Origin: Aureimonas ureilytica
GTDB taxonomy: Bacteria > Pseudomonadota > Alphaproteobacteria > Rhizobiales > Rhizobiaceae
NCBI RefSeq assembly: GCF_001475935.1
Contig: NZ_LDQA01000015.1
Coordinates: forward strand, 62,001 to 126,000
DNA: 64,000 nucleotides
Reading direction: 5' to 3'
Shown piece after piece: positions 62,748 through 64,000 of the stretch. The position numbers and the translations under genes were made by a program. Position 1 is the stretch's first letter; each line of letters opens with the position of its first letter. The notes beneath the pieces were generated by a model that ran no database searches, was not told where the DNA came from, and was given only the letters and a program-made list of their open reading frames with translations.

Positions 62748-64000
62748 ATGGCCACAGCACAGCCGCATCGCACCGCCGCGCCGGGCCAGAACGGCAAGGC
62801 CTATGAGTTCGTCGATCACGTCTTCGACGTCGTGGTCGTAGGCGCCGGCGGCGCGGGCCTTCGCGCCACGCTCGGCGCCGCCCAGGCCGGCCTGAAGACC
62901 GCCTGCATCACCAAGGTCTTCCCGACCCGCTCGCACACGGTCGCAGCCCAAGGCGGTGTCGCCGCCTCGCTCGGCAATATGGGCGAGGACAACTGGCGCT
63001 GGCACATGTACGACACCGTCAAGGGGTCGGACTGGCTGGGCGATCAGGACGCCATCGAATATCTGGTGCGCAACGCGCCCGCCGCCGTCTACGAGCTGGA
63101 GCATTTCGGCGTGCCCTTCTCGCGCACGCAGGACGGCAAGATTTATCAGCGCCCCTTCGGCGGCATGACCACCGATTTCGGCAACGGCCCGCCGGCGCAG
63201 CGCACCTGCGCCGCCGCCGACCGCACCGGCCACGCCATTCTGCACACGCTCTATGGCCAGTCGCTGCGCTACTCGTCGGAATTCTTCATCGAGTATTTCG
63301 CGATCGACCTGATCATGGACGAGGACGGCGCCTGCCGCGGCGTTGTCGCCCTCAACATGGATGACGGCTCGATCCACCGCTTCACCGCCAAGAAGACGAT
63401 CCTGGCGACCGGCGGTTATGGCCGCGCCTATTTCTCGGCGACCTCGGCCCATACCTGCACGGGCGACGGCAACGCCATGGTGCTGCGCGCCGGCCTGCCC
63501 TTGCAGGACATGGAGTTCGTGCAGTTCCACCCGACCGGCATCTACGGCGCGGGCTGCCTCATCACGGAAGGCGCGCGCGGCGAGGGCGGCTATCTGACGA
63601 ACTCGGAAGGCGAGCGCTTCATGGAGCGCTATGCCCCCTCGGCCAAGGATCTGGCGTCGCGTGACGTCGTGTCCCGTTCGATGACGATGGAAATCCGCGA
63701 AGGGCGTGGCGTCGGCAAGAACAAGGACCACATCTTCCTGCATCTCGACCATCTCGACCCGAAGATCCTGCACGAGCGGCTGCCGGGCATTTCGGAGTCG
63801 GCGCGCATCTTCGCGGGTGTGGACGTGACCAAGGAGCCGATCCCGGTTCTGCCGACCGTTCATTACAACATGGGCGGCATCCCGACGAACTATCACGGCG
63901 AAGTCCTGACCAAGAAGGACGGCAATGCCGACACCGTCGTGCCCGGCCTGATGGCCGTCGGCGAGGCGGCCTGCGTGTCCGTCCACGGCGCCAATCGCCT
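62748..64000 (+). CDS. sdhA: succinate dehydrogenase flavoprotein subunit (partial, runs off window)
   Basis: The N-terminal 417 residues of about 600. FAD-binding [20 protein letters not shown], the covalent FAD histidine in [17 protein letters not shown] (about residue 60), [26 protein letters not shown] (active-site region, about 260-287), and [19 protein letters not shown] are intact. It oxidises succinate to fumarate. ATG at 62748 lies one base after the sdhD stop. The sdhB gene should follow outside the window. Confidence 0.96.
   Translation, partial: MATAQPHRTAAPGQNGKAYEFVDHVFDVVVVGAGGAGLRATLGAAQAGLKTACITKVFPTRSHTVAAQGGVAASLGNMGEDNWRWHMYDTVKGSDWLGDQDAIEYLVRNAPAAVYELEHFGVPFSRTQDGKIYQRPFGGMTTDFGNGPPAQRTCAAADRTGHAILHTLYGQSLRYSSEFFIEYFAIDLIMDEDGACRGVVALNMDDGSIHRFTAKKTILATGGYGRAYFSATSAHTCTGDGNAMVLRAGLPLQDMEFVQFHPTGIYGAGCLITEGARGEGGYLTNSEGERFMERYAPSAKDLASRDVVSRSMTMEIREGRGVGKNKDHIFLHLDHLDPKILHERLPGISESARIFAGVDVTKEPIPVLPTVHYNMGGIPTNYHGEVLTKKDGNADTVVPGLMAVGEAACVSVHGANR

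Overview
The window is ordinary high-GC chromosomal DNA of an alphaproteobacterium. Gene content and order point to the Hyphomicrobiales (Rhizobiales), most likely an Aurantimonadaceae-type organism such as Aureimonas; this is inferred from the proteins and synteny, not from a database search. Supporting blocks are acnA beside ccmABCDG, sdhCDA, DUF2794 and DUF1223 neighbours, an IalB-family protein, and the dapF-mtaB-ftsY-ispZ cluster. I see no insertion sequence, prophage, integrase, CRISPR array or rRNA operon.

Layout. 0-8 kb: sthA transhydrogenase, an MFS exporter, a methyl-accepting chemotaxis protein, tRNA-Ala(CGC), a YggT/DUF167 pair, ppa and a GNAT. 8-16.5 kb: a PH-domain protein, quinone-reductase-like ADH, a PAS-only protein, typA, an M3 peptidase divergent from a MarR regulator, and a luciferase-like monooxygenase. 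16.5-26 kb: argG, a PAP2 phosphatase, a LysE exporter, a frameshifted EamA gene, a GST, the rlmN operon ending in an orphan DUF4415 antitoxin-like gene, an IalB-like secreted protein, a YkvA-like protein and thpR. 26-34 kb: a GNAT, tesA divergent from a YbbA/YbbP ABC pair, a Bax-inhibitor-1 protein, another GNAT, DUF2794 and DUF1223. 34-41 kb: acnA divergent from the cytochrome c maturation operon ccmAB-(GNAT)-ccmCDG. 41-46 kb: an MFS gene coupled to a 41-residue membrane protein, ybaK, a GST, a class A beta-lactamase, a VOC protein and a NUDIX hydrolase. 46-52 kb: a parS-like site followed by TerB/DUF533, ispZ, ftsY, mtaB and dapF, all on the minus strand. 52-58 kb: VOC, TauE/SafE, rplS, a methyltransferase, a BASS symporter and an amino-acid ABC binding protein plus permease without an ATPase. 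58-64 kb: a dense hairpin array, leuC, a membrane diguanylate cyclase, a GNAT, and sdhC-sdhD-sdhA running off the end.

The genes most worth attention are few. (1) ftsY, an essential gene, is split at an A9 run: the membrane-targeting N terminus and the NG GTPase domain lie in different frames, joined by a -1 shift at an A-AAA-AAA heptamer with a strong hairpin downstream. (2) A 15/16 match to the parS centromere site lies at 46078-46093, suggesting proximity to the replication origin. (3) About 180 bp between the ABC permease and leuC form six near-perfect nested or tandem inverted repeats. (4) The EamA gene is broken by two one-base contractions; with ftsY this makes three homopolymer contractions, so assembly error must be considered alongside biology.

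Most of the rest is housekeeping: TCA cycle (acnA, sdh), amino-acid synthesis (argG, dapF, leuC), translation (typA, rplS, rlmN, mtaB, ybaK), secretion (ftsY) and respiration (ccm).
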